Source: Flavobacterium jumunjinense | Lineage (GTDB): Bacteria > Bacteroidota > Bacteroidia > Flavobacteriales > Flavobacteriaceae | Direction of reading: 5' to 3' | Length of the DNA: 64,000 bases | Assembly: GCF_021650975.2 (NCBI RefSeq) | Contig: NZ_CP091285.1 | Location: 2,852,001-2,916,000 of the forward strand | In this document: positions 1 to 8,801 of the stretch, piece by piece | Numbering within the stretch: the first letter of the stretch is position 1 | Layout of the letters: each line of letters begins with the position of its first letter | Made by a program: the position numbers and the translations under genes | The notes under the pieces: model-generated | Seen by the model: the letters and a program-made list of their open reading frames with translations, nothing else | Told to the model about the DNA's origin: nothing | Databases searched by the model: none

Positions 1-1
1 T

Positions 2-145
2 AAAGGATTTAATATACATGAAACAAAATCAAATGGTATTGGCTTACTTAATATGAAAAAAAGAGCAGAAATGATTGGTGGAAAATACTACTTGGAAAGT
101 AACCCAACAATAGGAACAAAATTAACGATAGAAATACCTTTATAA
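2..145 (+). CDS. Sensor histidine kinase, C-terminal end (partial)
   Basis: The first 145 bases encode the last 47 residues of a protein that begins outside the window. The stretch GIGLLNMKKRAEMIGG is the G2 region of a HATPase_c domain as found in NarX/DegS-type (HisKA_3) kinases, followed by a short beta strand and a stop. The response regulator start lies one base after this stop, so the two are translationally coupled and form a two-component pair. The kinase would phosphorylate the regulator's receiver aspartate. Nothing can be said about the sensor part. Confidence 0.8.
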   Translation, partial: KGFNIHETKSNGIGLLNMKKRAEMIGGKYYLESNPTIGTKLTIEIPL

Positions 146-146
146 A

Positions 147-791
147 ATGAAAAACTCAATTGTGATTGTAGACGATCATGTTTTAATAGCCAATGCACTA
201 AGTAGTATTATATCTAATTTTGAACAATTTGAAGTTTTGTATGTATGTGAAAATGGTTTAGAATTGCAAAATAAATTCAAACAAGATGAAGCGATACCAG
301 GTATTGTTTTACTTGATATTAGTATGCCTGTAATGGATGGATTTGAAACTGCAAAATGGCTAAAAAGTGATTATCCGAATGTGTTGGTTATGGCTTTAAG
401 TATGCAAGATGACGAGCAAAGTTTAATCAAAATGATAAAAAACGGAGCAAAGGGTTATATGTTGAAGAATGTGCATCCGAAAGAACTAGAAAATGCCTTG
501 CTTAAAATTCTAAAGAATGGACAGTTTTTTCCAGAATGGGCAACAAGTAAAGTACTTTCTACATTGAATGATGATTATACTGGGTTTTCCAATGGAATTA
601 AAATTTCTGACAGAGAAAAAGAGTTTTTAAAATATACGGTTACCGAAATGAACTATAAAGAAATTAGTGAGAAAATGTTTTGTAGTCCAAGAACGGTAGA
701 AAATTACAGAGATAGTTTGTTTGAAAAACTGGAATTAAAAACAAGAGTAGGACTTGCAGTTTATGCTATTAAAAACGGATATGATGTATAA
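147..791 (+). CDS. NarL/FixJ-family response regulator
   Basis: DNA-binding response regulator of 214 aa, normal length. The receiver domain (about 1-120) has the acidic pair in VDDH (9-10), the phosphoacceptor D57 in LLDISMP, and a conserved lysine near 107. A LuxR-type helix-turn-helix covers about 150-210 (ISDREKEFLKY then EISEKMFCSPRTVENYRDSL). It directly follows the partial kinase. The gene is closed by a terminator at 971-1016 after a 160-bp palindromic element. Target genes are unknown. Confidence 0.93.
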   Translation: MKNSIVIVDDHVLIANALSSIISNFEQFEVLYVCENGLELQNKFKQDEAIPGIVLLDISMPVMDGFETAKWLKSDYPNVLVMALSMQDDEQSLIKMIKNGAKGYMLKNVHPKELENALLKILKNGQFFPEWATSKVLSTLNDDYTGFSNGIKISDREKEFLKYTVTEMNYKEISEKMFCSPRTVENYRDSLFEKLELKTRVGLAVYAIKNGYDV

Positions 792-805
792 AAAATGAAG
801 TAATA

Positions 806-966
806 ATACCATTTATCACTTGAATTTACTGTAACAAAACGCCCTTTTTTCCTCGATATTTCAATATAAAATAAAAACGTAACGATGCTATGCTTTGATT
901 TTCTATTTTATATCAAGAAAAAAATCATCATTTTCTTTCACAGTAAATTCAAATCATAACTGGTAT
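806..966. repeat. Palindromic intergenic element with 26-bp inverted ends
   Basis: The arms at 806-831 and 941-966 are imperfect inverted repeats (about 22 of 26 positions), both containing TTGAATTTACTG or its complement. The interior also holds complementary stretches (ATATAAAATA near 864-875 and TATTTTATAT near 904-913), so the whole 161 bp could fold into one long hairpin. It encodes nothing. It resembles a MITE-like or REP-like element, or a long structured 3' UTR of the response regulator. Confidence 0.6.
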
Positions 967-970
967 AATA

Positions 971-1016
971 TAAAAAAACACCGTTTGGAATATTTTTCTA
1001 AACGGTGTTTTGTTTT
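971..1016. terminator. Bidirectional intrinsic terminator
   Basis: Arms AAACACCGTTT (977-987) and AAACGGTGTTT (1000-1010) form an 11-bp stem, with A-runs upstream and T-runs downstream. It separates the plus-strand response regulator from the convergent minus-strand permease gene and can serve both. Confidence 0.85.
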
Positions 1017-1025
1017 ATGATAGTT

Positions 1026-2180
1026 TTAAAATTTCCATGATTTTATTAACCATTTGTATATTAATTCGTTTACTATAAAATAAATTATGATTGGAATAAT
1101 AAGCATTAATGTAAATAAAAGCGGTGTTAAAAAAGGTGATAATAGTCCGTTTGCAATGTCTGATTGGCTCAAATAATATTGTCCAATTGACAAGAATAAT
1201 AGAGAAATTGAAATTAAAATTGCTACTATAATTCCGAACTTAATACTTACTTTTTTAACCATTTCTCTTGGAGAATAACCTAAGCAATATTTGATAGATA
1301 TTGCTTCTTGTTGCTCTAAAAATTGCATTTTTATATAATTGATTATCATGAAAACGCAAAGTAAGAAAATAAACAAACCAATAATTCCAATAACGCGTAG
1401 GACTAAGAAAAGTTTTCCTTTAATCTTTGCAGAACGTAATGATTCCTGATTAGATTCATATCCTTTTTTGCTCATTTTTGCAATTAAATCCTGATCTGTA
1501 GCGTCGTTTACATTCACTAAAACTCTTGTAAATATAGTATCTTTGCTTTTTGATAAGCCTTGACTAGCATTTATTGAGTCTAAAAATTTTTTGGGCACTA
1601 AAACCGAATGAATTCTATCTGACAAACCAACTAATCGTCCTCTATATTTTAGATTCTTGTCCTTTAGCGTGATATTGATGTTAACTTCAATTCTTTTGGC
1701 AAAGTCTTCTGTAATTTGTGGTAAACCCTGATTTAAAGCAAATCCATAGTTGTATAAATTGAGATATTCTCTAGAGATAATAATAGGAATTGTATTGTCT
1801 TCTACTTTAAAATCGGAAAGGTCTTTAATATCAATTGCTTCGTCATCAACAGCTTCAAGATACATGTCGGTATAAAATGGAATAAAATCACCACCATCAG
1901 CAGAAACTCTAAAATCATTTGAAACAATTGGATGAATAGCTTTAACTTCTTTCCAGGTTTTGAGCTCTTTAATGTCTTTTGAGTTGAAACCAATAAGTTC
2001 TTTTCGTCCAATATTATCTGGAGTAATCGTTTTCGAAATAGTAATCCAATAATTGGAATCGCTACTTTTTGATCCTAGTAATGAATTTGCATTAACATAG
2101 AGTTGTAGACAACTTAATACTAAAATGAAAGAAAGGAATAACCCTACATACAAAAACAATGATTTAAATAGTTGTTTCAT
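1026..2180 (-). CDS. FtsX-like ABC transporter permease subunit
   Basis: A 384-aa membrane protein. One N-terminal transmembrane segment (about 8-30) is followed by a large extracytoplasmic domain (about 35-265) and three C-terminal membrane segments (about 268-290, 313-335, 348-372). This is the topology of MacB/FtsX-type permeases, which act as mechanotransducers rather than classical pores. The start overlaps the stop of the upstream ATPase gene by one base (TAATG), so the two are made together. Sequence similarity to named families is not obvious by eye; the assignment rests on topology and partner. Substrate unknown, possibly a lipoprotein or envelope component given the lipoprotein gene upstream. 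Confidence 0.7.
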   Translation of the reverse strand: MKQLFKSLFLYVGLFLSFILVLSCLQLYVNANSLLGSKSSDSNYWITISKTITPDNIGRKELIGFNSKDIKELKTWKEVKAIHPIVSNDFRVSADGGDFIPFYTDMYLEAVDDEAIDIKDLSDFKVEDNTIPIIISREYLNLYNYGFALNQGLPQITEDFAKRIEVNINITLKDKNLKYRGRLVGLSDRIHSVLVPKKFLDSINASQGLSKSKDTIFTRVLVNVNDATDQDLIAKMSKKGYESNQESLRSAKIKGKLFLVLRVIGIIGLFIFLLCVFMIINYIKMQFLEQQEAISIKYCLGYSPREMVKKVSIKFGIIVAILISISLLFLSIGQYYLSQSDIANGLLSPFLTPLLFTLMLIIPIIIYFIVNELIYKWLIKSWKF

Positions 2181-2830
2181 TATAGGTTAAGTATTTTTAA
2201 TTCGTGTTCGAAGGCAAAATCATTCAATTCAAAAAATAATAAAGCACTCTTGTTTTCTTGTGCTACTTTTTGAATTAATTGGAAAGCAATTTCTTTATTT
2301 TCTTGATCTAAATGACTGAAACACTCATCATAAATTAGAAAATCTGTTGGATTAATTAAACTTCTAAGAATCGCAGCTCTTTGTCTTTCTCCATAAGAAC
2401 AGTTTTTTGCTTTTTTATCTAATAATTTAGTAATTCCTAATGTTTCAGCATAACTGTTTATATTCTCTTCAATTTGATTATTCAATTTTGAAAATGTGCG
2501 TAACAATATGTTTTTCCTAATAGTCAAATCATTAATAAGACGAACATCTTGAAAAAGTAATTGAATATTTGACTTTCGATAATTTACAATTTGTTCTATA
2601 GAAAGTGATGCTACTTTTGTAGTGTCATAATAAATTGCGCCTTCATATTGAAAATGATTTCCTAAAATAGAAGTTGCTAAAGTCGATTTTCCACTTCCTG
2701 AAGGGGCAATTATTAAATAACAATTGCCCTTTTCAAAAACTGTTTTTTTATTCCAAATTGTATTTGGATTGTCTACTGTTTTTGGAATAAAATATTGTGG
2801 TAAAACTTTATCTAAAGTGATACTATTCAT
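2180..2830 (-). CDS. ABC transporter ATP-binding protein
   Basis: A single nucleotide-binding domain of 216 aa. Visible motifs are Walker A (APSGSGKST, about 43-51), Q-loop (LLFQD), signature (CSYGERQRA) and Walker B (FLIYDECFSHLDQ). The Walker B has DE followed by CFSHLD, so the usual P of DEP is replaced by C. It is slightly shorter than LolD/MacB ATPases, and a recognisable H-loop histidine near the end is not clear (the segment reads LLFFELND). It overlaps the permease by one base and the lipoprotein gene by 8 bases. It most likely powers the adjacent FtsX-like permease. Confidence 0.88.
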   Translation of the reverse strand: MNSITLDKVLPQYFIPKTVDNPNTIWNKKTVFEKGNCYLIIAPSGSGKSTLATSILGNHFQYEGAIYYDTTKVASLSIEQIVNYRKSNIQLLFQDVRLINDLTIRKNILLRTFSKLNNQIEENINSYAETLGITKLLDKKAKNCSYGERQRAAILRSLINPTDFLIYDECFSHLDQENKEIAFQLIQKVAQENKSALLFFELNDFAFEHELKILNL

Positions 2831-4298
2831 ATCCCATTAAATAATGTATTATGTTGTCGGAATCTTTATCGATAGTAATTGTAAATTCTGTAGCGAAATT
2901 ACCATTATCCATCTTTGAAGTAGAAATTATGTTTTCTACTTTAAATTTCATTTCACTCTTATCTAAGTCCTTATTAAATTCTTCACCGCTTGTCCAAGAA
3001 TAAGAATTCACATTAGATACTTTTTCTAAATTATCATTATCTGCCTTTTCATTACTTTTTAATAGTTTTAGATTTTCTTCTTCAGTAGAAAATACAAGGA
3101 GATTATCATTCGTAAAAATATGACCACCATTTGATGCAGAAAGCTCTTTTTTGATAATATCAATTACTTTGTTCGATTTTTTACCATTGATACCTAAAAC
3201 AAAAACAGAGTTTTGTTGACTTTTCATTAAAGAATATAAATTTTGATTCGTTGCATTTTTATCTTCAGTTGCTTTATTATTAATAAAAGCATAATCACCT
3301 GTAAAGGTTGATGCAAGTTCATCAAAAGTTAAATCTTTAAACTCTAAATAATTGTTTACAGTAGATTCAAAACCAGCTTCTTTTACAAAATGTTTAATAA
3401 AATCAAGACTAAAATAGCCTAATGCATAAGTAGTTGCATTGTCTACACTTACGTTTTCTAAAATGTCATAGTTTATTTTCTTTCCGTCGTAGTGTTTTTC
3501 AACTAGTTTGCGTAAATCTTCATTCAAATAGGTATTTGTGTTTAGAACTACTTTCCCTTTTTCAAAATTTAAGTTCATAGAAAGACCAGCATCAATAAGT
3601 AATCTATTTATAGCTAAAGTTTCAATGTAGCCATTTGTAGCAGAAGAAATAGCCCCTTCAATATTTAACCAAGTAGAAACATCTGCACTATGTACTAATG
3701 ATTTGTTTATCTGATCAATTTTAATAGTGTTTTCAATTGCTTTTCTATTCCAAAAATCAGTATAGAATTGAGTGTCAATTTCTTTCTTTTTTTCAACTGA
3801 AAAACTATTCATTAATGACTTATGATTTGAAAATTGAGAAAGGACAATCATGTCTCCTTTTATTGCACCAATAACATTATTGTCTGCATAGACTAGATTT
3901 TTCTTTGTGTTAATAACAATTTTAGAATCGGTTATTTTAGAAAAATTTTCTTGAAATTTTTTTTCGTTATCTAACCAAAAAATGGCAGAAATAACGTAAT
4001 CTCTTTTCACTTCGTCAATCATTATATACAATGATTTTCCTATATTAATACCATTATCTTTTGCGTTGATTAATAGTTTAATTTGTTCTTTCTCTTTTTT
4101 AGAAAATTTGTCTAAGTTATTTTCTTTTTCTAACTCATCTTTTGGTAGTTTATCGTTTAAACTTTCTAGGTTTAATTTTGTAAGCGATAAAGTGCTGTCA
4201 GATGTTATTTTTAAGATCTCTTGGTTATTATTGTTATTACAAGAAATAGTAATGATCATTAGTAGTAGAACCACTAAAGCAGAATAGATTTTTTTCAT
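2823..4298 (-). CDS. Large lipoprotein, possibly DUF4836-like
   Basis: A 491-aa protein with a lipoprotein signal (hydrophobic stretch then TISCNNN, lipid on about C20). The remainder is a mixed alpha/beta sequence without recognised motifs; the overall pattern recalls the Bacteroidota DUF4836 lipoproteins, but that is a by-eye impression. Its 3' end overlaps the ABC ATPase start by 8 bp, so it is in one operon with an FtsX-like transporter and may be its extracytoplasmic partner or cargo. Confidence 0.6.
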   Translation of the reverse strand: MKKIYSALVVLLLMIITISCNNNNNQEILKITSDSTLSLTKLNLESLNDKLPKDELEKENNLDKFSKKEKEQIKLLINAKDNGINIGKSLYIMIDEVKRDYVISAIFWLDNEKKFQENFSKITDSKIVINTKKNLVYADNNVIGAIKGDMIVLSQFSNHKSLMNSFSVEKKKEIDTQFYTDFWNRKAIENTIKIDQINKSLVHSADVSTWLNIEGAISSATNGYIETLAINRLLIDAGLSMNLNFEKGKVVLNTNTYLNEDLRKLVEKHYDGKKINYDILENVSVDNATTYALGYFSLDFIKHFVKEAGFESTVNNYLEFKDLTFDELASTFTGDYAFINNKATEDKNATNQNLYSLMKSQQNSVFVLGINGKKSNKVIDIIKKELSASNGGHIFTNDNLLVFSTEEENLKLLKSNEKADNDNLEKVSNVNSYSWTSGEEFNKDLDKSEMKFKVENIISTSKMDNGNFATEFTITIDKDSDNIIHYLMGYE

Positions 4299-4322
4299 TT
4301 TTATAGTTGCTAGATTTTTGTT

Positions 4323-4550
4323 TTACTCTTCGTAACGTTCCATTTCTCTGTCATAGAATTCGCCTGCAAGCGTAATTAAATGCTCCATTTCAGATTCTAA
4401 TTCTTTCTCGTCTTCTTCTTCAATGTCTTCTAAAAATTCAACTTCATCATCTTTTAAATTGATGATAAATTGAGGGAACTCTAAATGAATGATAAAAATA
4501 TCATCTGGAAAGTCAGAATTGTCAGCAATAACAAATTTAGGTAAAGTCAT
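4323..4550 (-). CDS. Small acidic hypothetical protein
   Basis: A 75-aa protein with a strongly acidic middle (LEDIEEEDEKELESEME) and no signal peptide, so cytoplasmic. No family recognised. It lies 60 bp downstream of the MATE gene and 24 bp upstream of the lipoprotein gene on the same strand, so it probably belongs to the same transcript. The acidic, short character is compatible with a small regulator or chaperone-like factor, but nothing specific supports that. Confidence 0.7.
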   Translation of the reverse strand: MTLPKFVIADNSDFPDDIFIIHLEFPQFIINLKDDEVEFLEDIEEEDEKELESEMEHLITLAGEFYDREMERYEE

Positions 4551-4610
4551 TTTTTCTTTTTTTAATTTATTTATTTTGAACGATGTAAAAATAATATTTT
4601 TTTGAATGGT

Positions 4611-5996
4611 TTATTGGTTATTATCTGCAATTAACTTTTTTGTTAAATAGTTAAAACGGAAAAACAATAAAATTGCAGCGGCAGACAAACCAGCTAATAA
4701 TCCTATCCAGATTCCTGCTGCAGCATAGGATGTATATAGTCCTAGATAAATAGAAATTGGGAAACCAATTACCCAATAAGAAACAAATGTCATATACATT
4801 GGAATTTTAACATCTTGCAAACCGCGCAATGCCCCTAAAACAACGACTTGAATACCATCGGAAATTTGAAAGACCGCAGCCACTAATAATAATTGTGCGG
4901 CAATTTTAACCACTTCAATATTTTCTAAAATTGGATTTCCTAAGTCATCAACAGTTTTAATAAATTGTAATGGAAAATATTCATGGAAAACCACAAAAAT
5001 TAAGGCAAAAATTATTTCTAAAATGATAGCCAATAAGAAAATTGAAAAGGCAACCAAACGTAATTTTTTGAAATCTTCTAATCCTTTTTGATTTCCAACA
5101 CGAATCATAGCCGCAACACTTAATCCCATGGCAAACATGAAGGTAAAAGAAGCTAAACTTAAAGCAATTTGATTAGCTGCTTGACTCGTTGTCCCTAATC
5201 GTCCTGATAGCCAAATAGCACCAGTAAACAAGGCAACTTCAAAAAACATTTGCATGGCAGAAGGAGTTCCTAGTTTGATAATTTTTATATTGACTTCGCG
5301 TTTTATCTCTTTTAGCGAAAAGTCTTTGAAATAAGGATGGAATTTCTTTTTTAAATTCATCATATAGTGCATATAGCCTAACATTACAAAACGTGAAACT
5401 ATGGTTCCAATGGCTGCACCAACAATACCCAACTCTGGAAATATCCAAATACCATAAATCAGTAAGTAATTTAATAATACATTCACTAAGTTTCCTAAAA
5501 TAGTTGCCCACATAGAATATTTAGTTTCACTCATTCCGTCTGCAAACTGTTTATAGGCTTGAAAAATGATTAAAGGAATTAATGAAAAAGCAACAATATC
5601 TAAATAGGGTTTTGCTAATTCTACTACATTTTCAGGTTGTCCCATAAAAGTTATTAATGGTTTAGAAAAATAAATAATCCCAAACAAAATAACTCCTAGA
5701 ATACTACATAAATATAGTCCATGATGAAAGGCACTTCTTCCTTTAGCAATATCACTTTTTCCATCTGCTTCTGCAACTAAAGGTGTAATTGCTGTTGAAA
5801 AACCAATACCTAAAGACATGGCAATGAAGACAAAACTATTTCCTAGAGAAACAGCTGCTAATTCGGTTGAACCAAGTCTTCCTACCATAATGTTGTCAAC
5901 AATACCTACGATGGTATGACCTAACATACCCAAAATGATTGGATAGGCTAGTTTTAAGTTATATGAAAACTCTTTAAAATAGACAGATAAAGTCAT
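4611..5996 (-). CDS. MATE-family efflux transporter
   Basis: Multidrug and toxin extrusion protein of 461 aa, the usual length, with about 12 predicted transmembrane segments. The N-terminal half carries the MATE hallmark region around MLGHTIVGIVDNIMVGRLGSTELAA and GIGFSTAITPLVAEADG. Such proteins exchange Na+ or H+ for cationic drugs across the inner membrane. A perfect -7 box (TACCTTTG) lies on the minus strand at 6014-6021, just upstream, which would give a very short leader. The genes downstream are closely spaced and likely co-transcribed. Confidence 0.93.
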   Translation of the reverse strand: MTLSVYFKEFSYNLKLAYPIILGMLGHTIVGIVDNIMVGRLGSTELAAVSLGNSFVFIAMSLGIGFSTAITPLVAEADGKSDIAKGRSAFHHGLYLCSILGVILFGIIYFSKPLITFMGQPENVVELAKPYLDIVAFSLIPLIIFQAYKQFADGMSETKYSMWATILGNLVNVLLNYLLIYGIWIFPELGIVGAAIGTIVSRFVMLGYMHYMMNLKKKFHPYFKDFSLKEIKREVNIKIIKLGTPSAMQMFFEVALFTGAIWLSGRLGTTSQAANQIALSLASFTFMFAMGLSVAAMIRVGNQKGLEDFKKLRLVAFSIFLLAIILEIIFALIFVVFHEYFPLQFIKTVDDLGNPILENIEVVKIAAQLLLVAAVFQISDGIQVVVLGALRGLQDVKIPMYMTFVSYWVIGFPISIYLGLYTSYAAAGIWIGLLAGLSAAAILLFFRFNYLTKKLIADNNQ

Positions 5997-6081
5997 TGCA
6001 GTAAATTTGGGTGCAAAGGTAAGATTTACAATTTACAAATTGGAGGTTAGAAAATACAAAAAATAGTTAATTTAATGTAAG

Positions 6082-6200
6082 GAATTGCCCTGATGGTAAC
6101 GACATCCTTTTATTGCGAAGAATAAAGTTGTGTAAACTAGATTGATTTGTTCTTCGCGATAAAAGATAAAGTGGACAGCAGGAAAATAGATAGCAAAAAA
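6082..6200 (+). repeat. Structured intergenic element, copy 1
   Basis: A non-coding stretch between the PPK2 and MATE genes. A 16-bp stem (6107-6122 with 6150-6165, one mismatch: CTTTTATTGCGAAGAA against TTCTTCGCGATAAAAG) is enclosed by a short outer pairing of CCTGATG near 6089 with CAGCAGG near 6176-6182. Its ends, GATGGTAACG and AGCAGGAAAATAG, recur in related form at 44788-44876 and 46331-46416. Similar elements are, from memory, frequent between genes in Flavobacterium genomes; function unknown. Confidence 0.6.
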
Positions 6201-6226
6201 AACAGAACCATTCGCTACTAATTAAA

Positions 6227-7108
6227 TTATTCTTCAGACGCTAATTTGTCGTGATACATTTTGATGTTGTCCTTCACTTCTTGTTCTAATTCAGGTTCTT
6301 TAATATCTGTATGTTTCTGTAATTCTTCTAAGATAGTTTTTGCAACGAGATAGCGACACGTTTCTTTGTTATCAGCAGGAACAATATACCAAGGAGCGTG
6401 TTCTTTAGATGTTTTGTTAATAGCTTCTTCATAGCATTTTTGATAGTCATCCCACAATTCACGCTCTTTCAAGTCGCCTGGAGAAAATTTCCAATTGTGT
6501 TTTTCAGTTTCTAATCTTCGCAATAAACGTTGTCTTTGTTCTTCTTTGCTTAAGTGCAAATAGAATTTTAATACAATTATCCCATTTGAAGTAATGTGCT
6601 TTTCAAAGGCATTGATACTTTCAAATCGATTTTCCCAAAATGCTGGAGTTATATCTTCTACCGAATTGATACTTGGAATGTTTTCATTCAGAATATAATT
6701 TGGATGAACACGTGTAACCAATACGTTTTCGTAGTGTGTTCTATTAAAAACAGAAAATTTCCCTTTTTCGGGTAACGCTAAATAGTGTCTCCAAAGATAA
6801 TCATGTTCCAATTCGGTTGAATTTGGAGTTTTAAAACTATGCACTACAACACCACGAGCATTGAACTCTTTAAATACTTCTCTAATTAAACTGTCCTTTC
6901 CAGCGGTATCCATTCCTTGTAGGCAAATTAATACACCATATTTATTATGTGCATACATTTTGTCTTGCAATTTGCTTAGTTTTTCTCTCGTTTTTTGAAG
7001 CACTTTTTCCTTCTTTTTTTCAGAAGTAGAAACATCAATAAGCGTTGGGATATTTTTTAATTGAATTGATTTTGTAACTTTAAGAGTGGAAGTATCTATA
7101 TTTTTCAT
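6227..7108 (-). CDS. PPK2-family polyphosphate kinase/phosphotransferase
   Basis: A 293-aa single-domain PPK2 enzyme that transfers phosphate between polyphosphate and nucleotides. Motifs are the P-loop-like GMDTAGKDSLIREVF (about 65-79), the lid/base motif FNRTHYENVLVTRVHP, and RRLETEKHNWKFSPGDLKERELWDDY. The length and motifs fit the short group formerly called polyphosphate:nucleotide phosphotransferase (PPK2_rel_1). Whether it prefers AMP, ADP or GDP cannot be read from the sequence. It is a single gene with its own short leader; the structured element at 6082-6200 lies in its 3' flank. Confidence 0.92.
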   Translation of the reverse strand: MKNIDTSTLKVTKSIQLKNIPTLIDVSTSEKKKEKVLQKTREKLSKLQDKMYAHNKYGVLICLQGMDTAGKDSLIREVFKEFNARGVVVHSFKTPNSTELEHDYLWRHYLALPEKGKFSVFNRTHYENVLVTRVHPNYILNENIPSINSVEDITPAFWENRFESINAFEKHITSNGIIVLKFYLHLSKEEQRQRLLRRLETEKHNWKFSPGDLKERELWDDYQKCYEEAINKTSKEHAPWYIVPADNKETCRYLVAKTILEELQKHTDIKEPELEQEVKDNIKMYHDKLASEE

Positions 7109-7169
7109 TTTTTAAATTTTATTCATAAAGATAAATGTATTTTTATAACCAAAAAAATTATCAAGCAAA

Positions 7170-7985
7170 ATGGAAAAATTACAACTTCAATTGTTCCTTA
7201 ATATTATTGGTATTGGTTCTGCATCGGGTTTATTATTTAAAGAGAATTCTCTTTTTTTAATTTCAGATAATAGTACCTATTTGTATGAATATCAAATTGA
7301 AAAAGCAAGTTTAGAAAAACATGCTTTGGTTGAAAACCCTGCTGAAAATATCCTAAAAAAAGACAAACTTGACTTTGAATCGATAGCTTTAAAAGGCAAT
7401 AACGTAATTATTTTGGGTTCTGGTTCTACAAAAAAGAGAAATCAAAGAATTAGTTATGATTTGAAAACAAAGAAGATTGAAAATAAAGATTTCAGTGTAG
7501 TCTATGAAAGGTTTAAGAAAGAAGCTTCTCTTTCTGATGATGAGTTGAATATTGAAGGCTTGATTATTACAGCTGATAAAAGTTATTTTTTCCAAAGAGG
7601 AAATGCAGGAAATAGTGCTAATGGCATTTTTATATTGAACGCAGACGATTCTTTGGTGTTTAAGAAAATAATATTACCAAAGATTAATGATGTTGAAGCT
7701 ACTTTTACCGATGCTATTCTTGTTGATACAACCATTTATTTTTTAGCAGCTGTTGAAAATACTGCTTCAACCTATCTTGATGGTGAAATTTTAGGTTCTT
7801 TCTTGGGACGAATTAAAGTTGAAAATTTTGAACTAGAAAATACGATCTTAATTTCTAAAATAAATAAATTTGAAGGGATTACGTTATTCAAAGAATCCGA
7901 TAAAGAAATCGAATTTCTACTTTGCGAAGATAATGACACAGAAGAATTAAAGTCTGAAATATATAAATTAACAATCAATCAATAA
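7170..7985 (+). CDS. Probable beta-propeller protein (DUF6929-like)
   Basis: A 271-aa protein with no clear signal peptide. It is rich in short beta strands with a repeated pattern such as GLLFKENSLFLISDNS, FESIALKGNNVIILGSG, NIEGLIITADKSYFF and FEGITLF. This fits a small beta-propeller in which FE(S/G)I and NIEG mark blade starts. From memory this resembles DUF6929 proteins of Bacteroidota; catalytic residues are not evident. Its stop is adjacent to the start of the scramblase-like gene, so the two are co-translated. Confidence 0.6.
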   Translation: MEKLQLQLFLNIIGIGSASGLLFKENSLFLISDNSTYLYEYQIEKASLEKHALVENPAENILKKDKLDFESIALKGNNVIILGSGSTKKRNQRISYDLKTKKIENKDFSVVYERFKKEASLSDDELNIEGLIITADKSYFFQRGNAGNSANGIFILNADDSLVFKKIILPKINDVEATFTDAILVDTTIYFLAAVENTASTYLDGEILGSFLGRIKVENFELENTILISKINKFEGITLFKESDKEIEFLLCEDNDTEELKSEIYKLTINQ

Positions 7986-8573
7986 ATGAATTCTATTTTA
8001 TCTAGAAACGTTTTCTTAGTGAAAGAAAAAGTAGGCATGTTTAAAGCAGCTAATAGTTATGATATTTTTAATCCAGAAAACGGCTCATTAATGATGTCTT
8101 GCACAGAACCTAATTTAGGATTTTTTACCAAACTTTTCCGTTTTACAGATTATAAACGAATGACTCCTTTCCATGTTGTCGTTAGCGATACGCAAGGAAA
8201 ACCAATTGTAAGTGTAAAAAGGGGAGTTGCTCTTTTTAAATCGGATGTTGAAGTTTTTGATACAAACGAACGTTTAATTGGCGTTTTTAAACAAAAAGTT
8301 TTCTCTTTTGGTGGAAAATTTGAAATTCACGATGCAAACGACCGTCATTTATGTACTTTACAAGGTAAATGGACAGGTTGGGATTTTAAATTCCTACAGC
8401 ATAATAAAGAAATCGCAACCGTTTCTAAGAAATGGGCTGGAATTGGTAAAGAGTTTTTTACTAGCGCAGATAATTATGTTTTAAATATAGATAATTCGGT
8501 TGGAGCAGAAGATCCAATACGACAATTAATCCTAGCAGCAATCATGTGTATTGATATGGTTTTTAAAGAATAA
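7986..8573 (+). CDS. Phospholipid scramblase / LURP-one-related protein
   Basis: A 195-aa protein with the tubby-like beta-barrel pattern of the scramblase/LOR family: paired strands such as YDIFNPENGSLMMSCTEP, FHVVVSDTQGKPIVSVKRG, VEVFDTNERLIGVFKQK and FEIHDANDRHLCTLQGKWTGWDF, ending in a hydrophobic helix (RQLILAAIMCIDMVF) typical of this fold. In bacteria the function is unknown, with a lipid-binding role suspected. It starts directly after the stop of the upstream gene and is closed by a terminator at 8594-8629. Confidence 0.8.
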   Translation: MNSILSRNVFLVKEKVGMFKAANSYDIFNPENGSLMMSCTEPNLGFFTKLFRFTDYKRMTPFHVVVSDTQGKPIVSVKRGVALFKSDVEVFDTNERLIGVFKQKVFSFGGKFEIHDANDRHLCTLQGKWTGWDFKFLQHNKEIATVSKKWAGIGKEFFTSADNYVLNIDNSVGAEDPIRQLILAAIMCIDMVFKE

Positions 8574-8593
8574 TAATAGAATAATAAAAATAG

Positions 8594-8629
8594 AAAGGCA
8601 TAAGTGATCAAAAACGTATGCCTTTTTTT
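8594..8629 (+). terminator. Intrinsic terminator
   Basis: Stem AAAGGCATA (8594-8602) pairs with TATGCCTTT (8617-8625) and is followed by a run of T, 21 bp after the scramblase-like gene. Confidence 0.88.
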
Positions 8630-8801
8630 ATTTTTAACCTAGATTATACATTGAAGACGTAAAGCTGCGTACTGAAGCAAATATAAAATAGTTTTTCGTA
8701 ATAGAATTTTAATGCATAATTTGGGTTTAAAGAAATATTTTTAATGCATTCCCAACCTTTTTCTAAATTTTATACTCTATATAAGTAGCAAACCAATTGT
8801 G

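Noticed and set aside
1802..2011. 69-residue frame on the minus strand inside the permease gene
   Set aside because: Out-of-frame overlap with a well-supported coding region, low-complexity composition, no start context.
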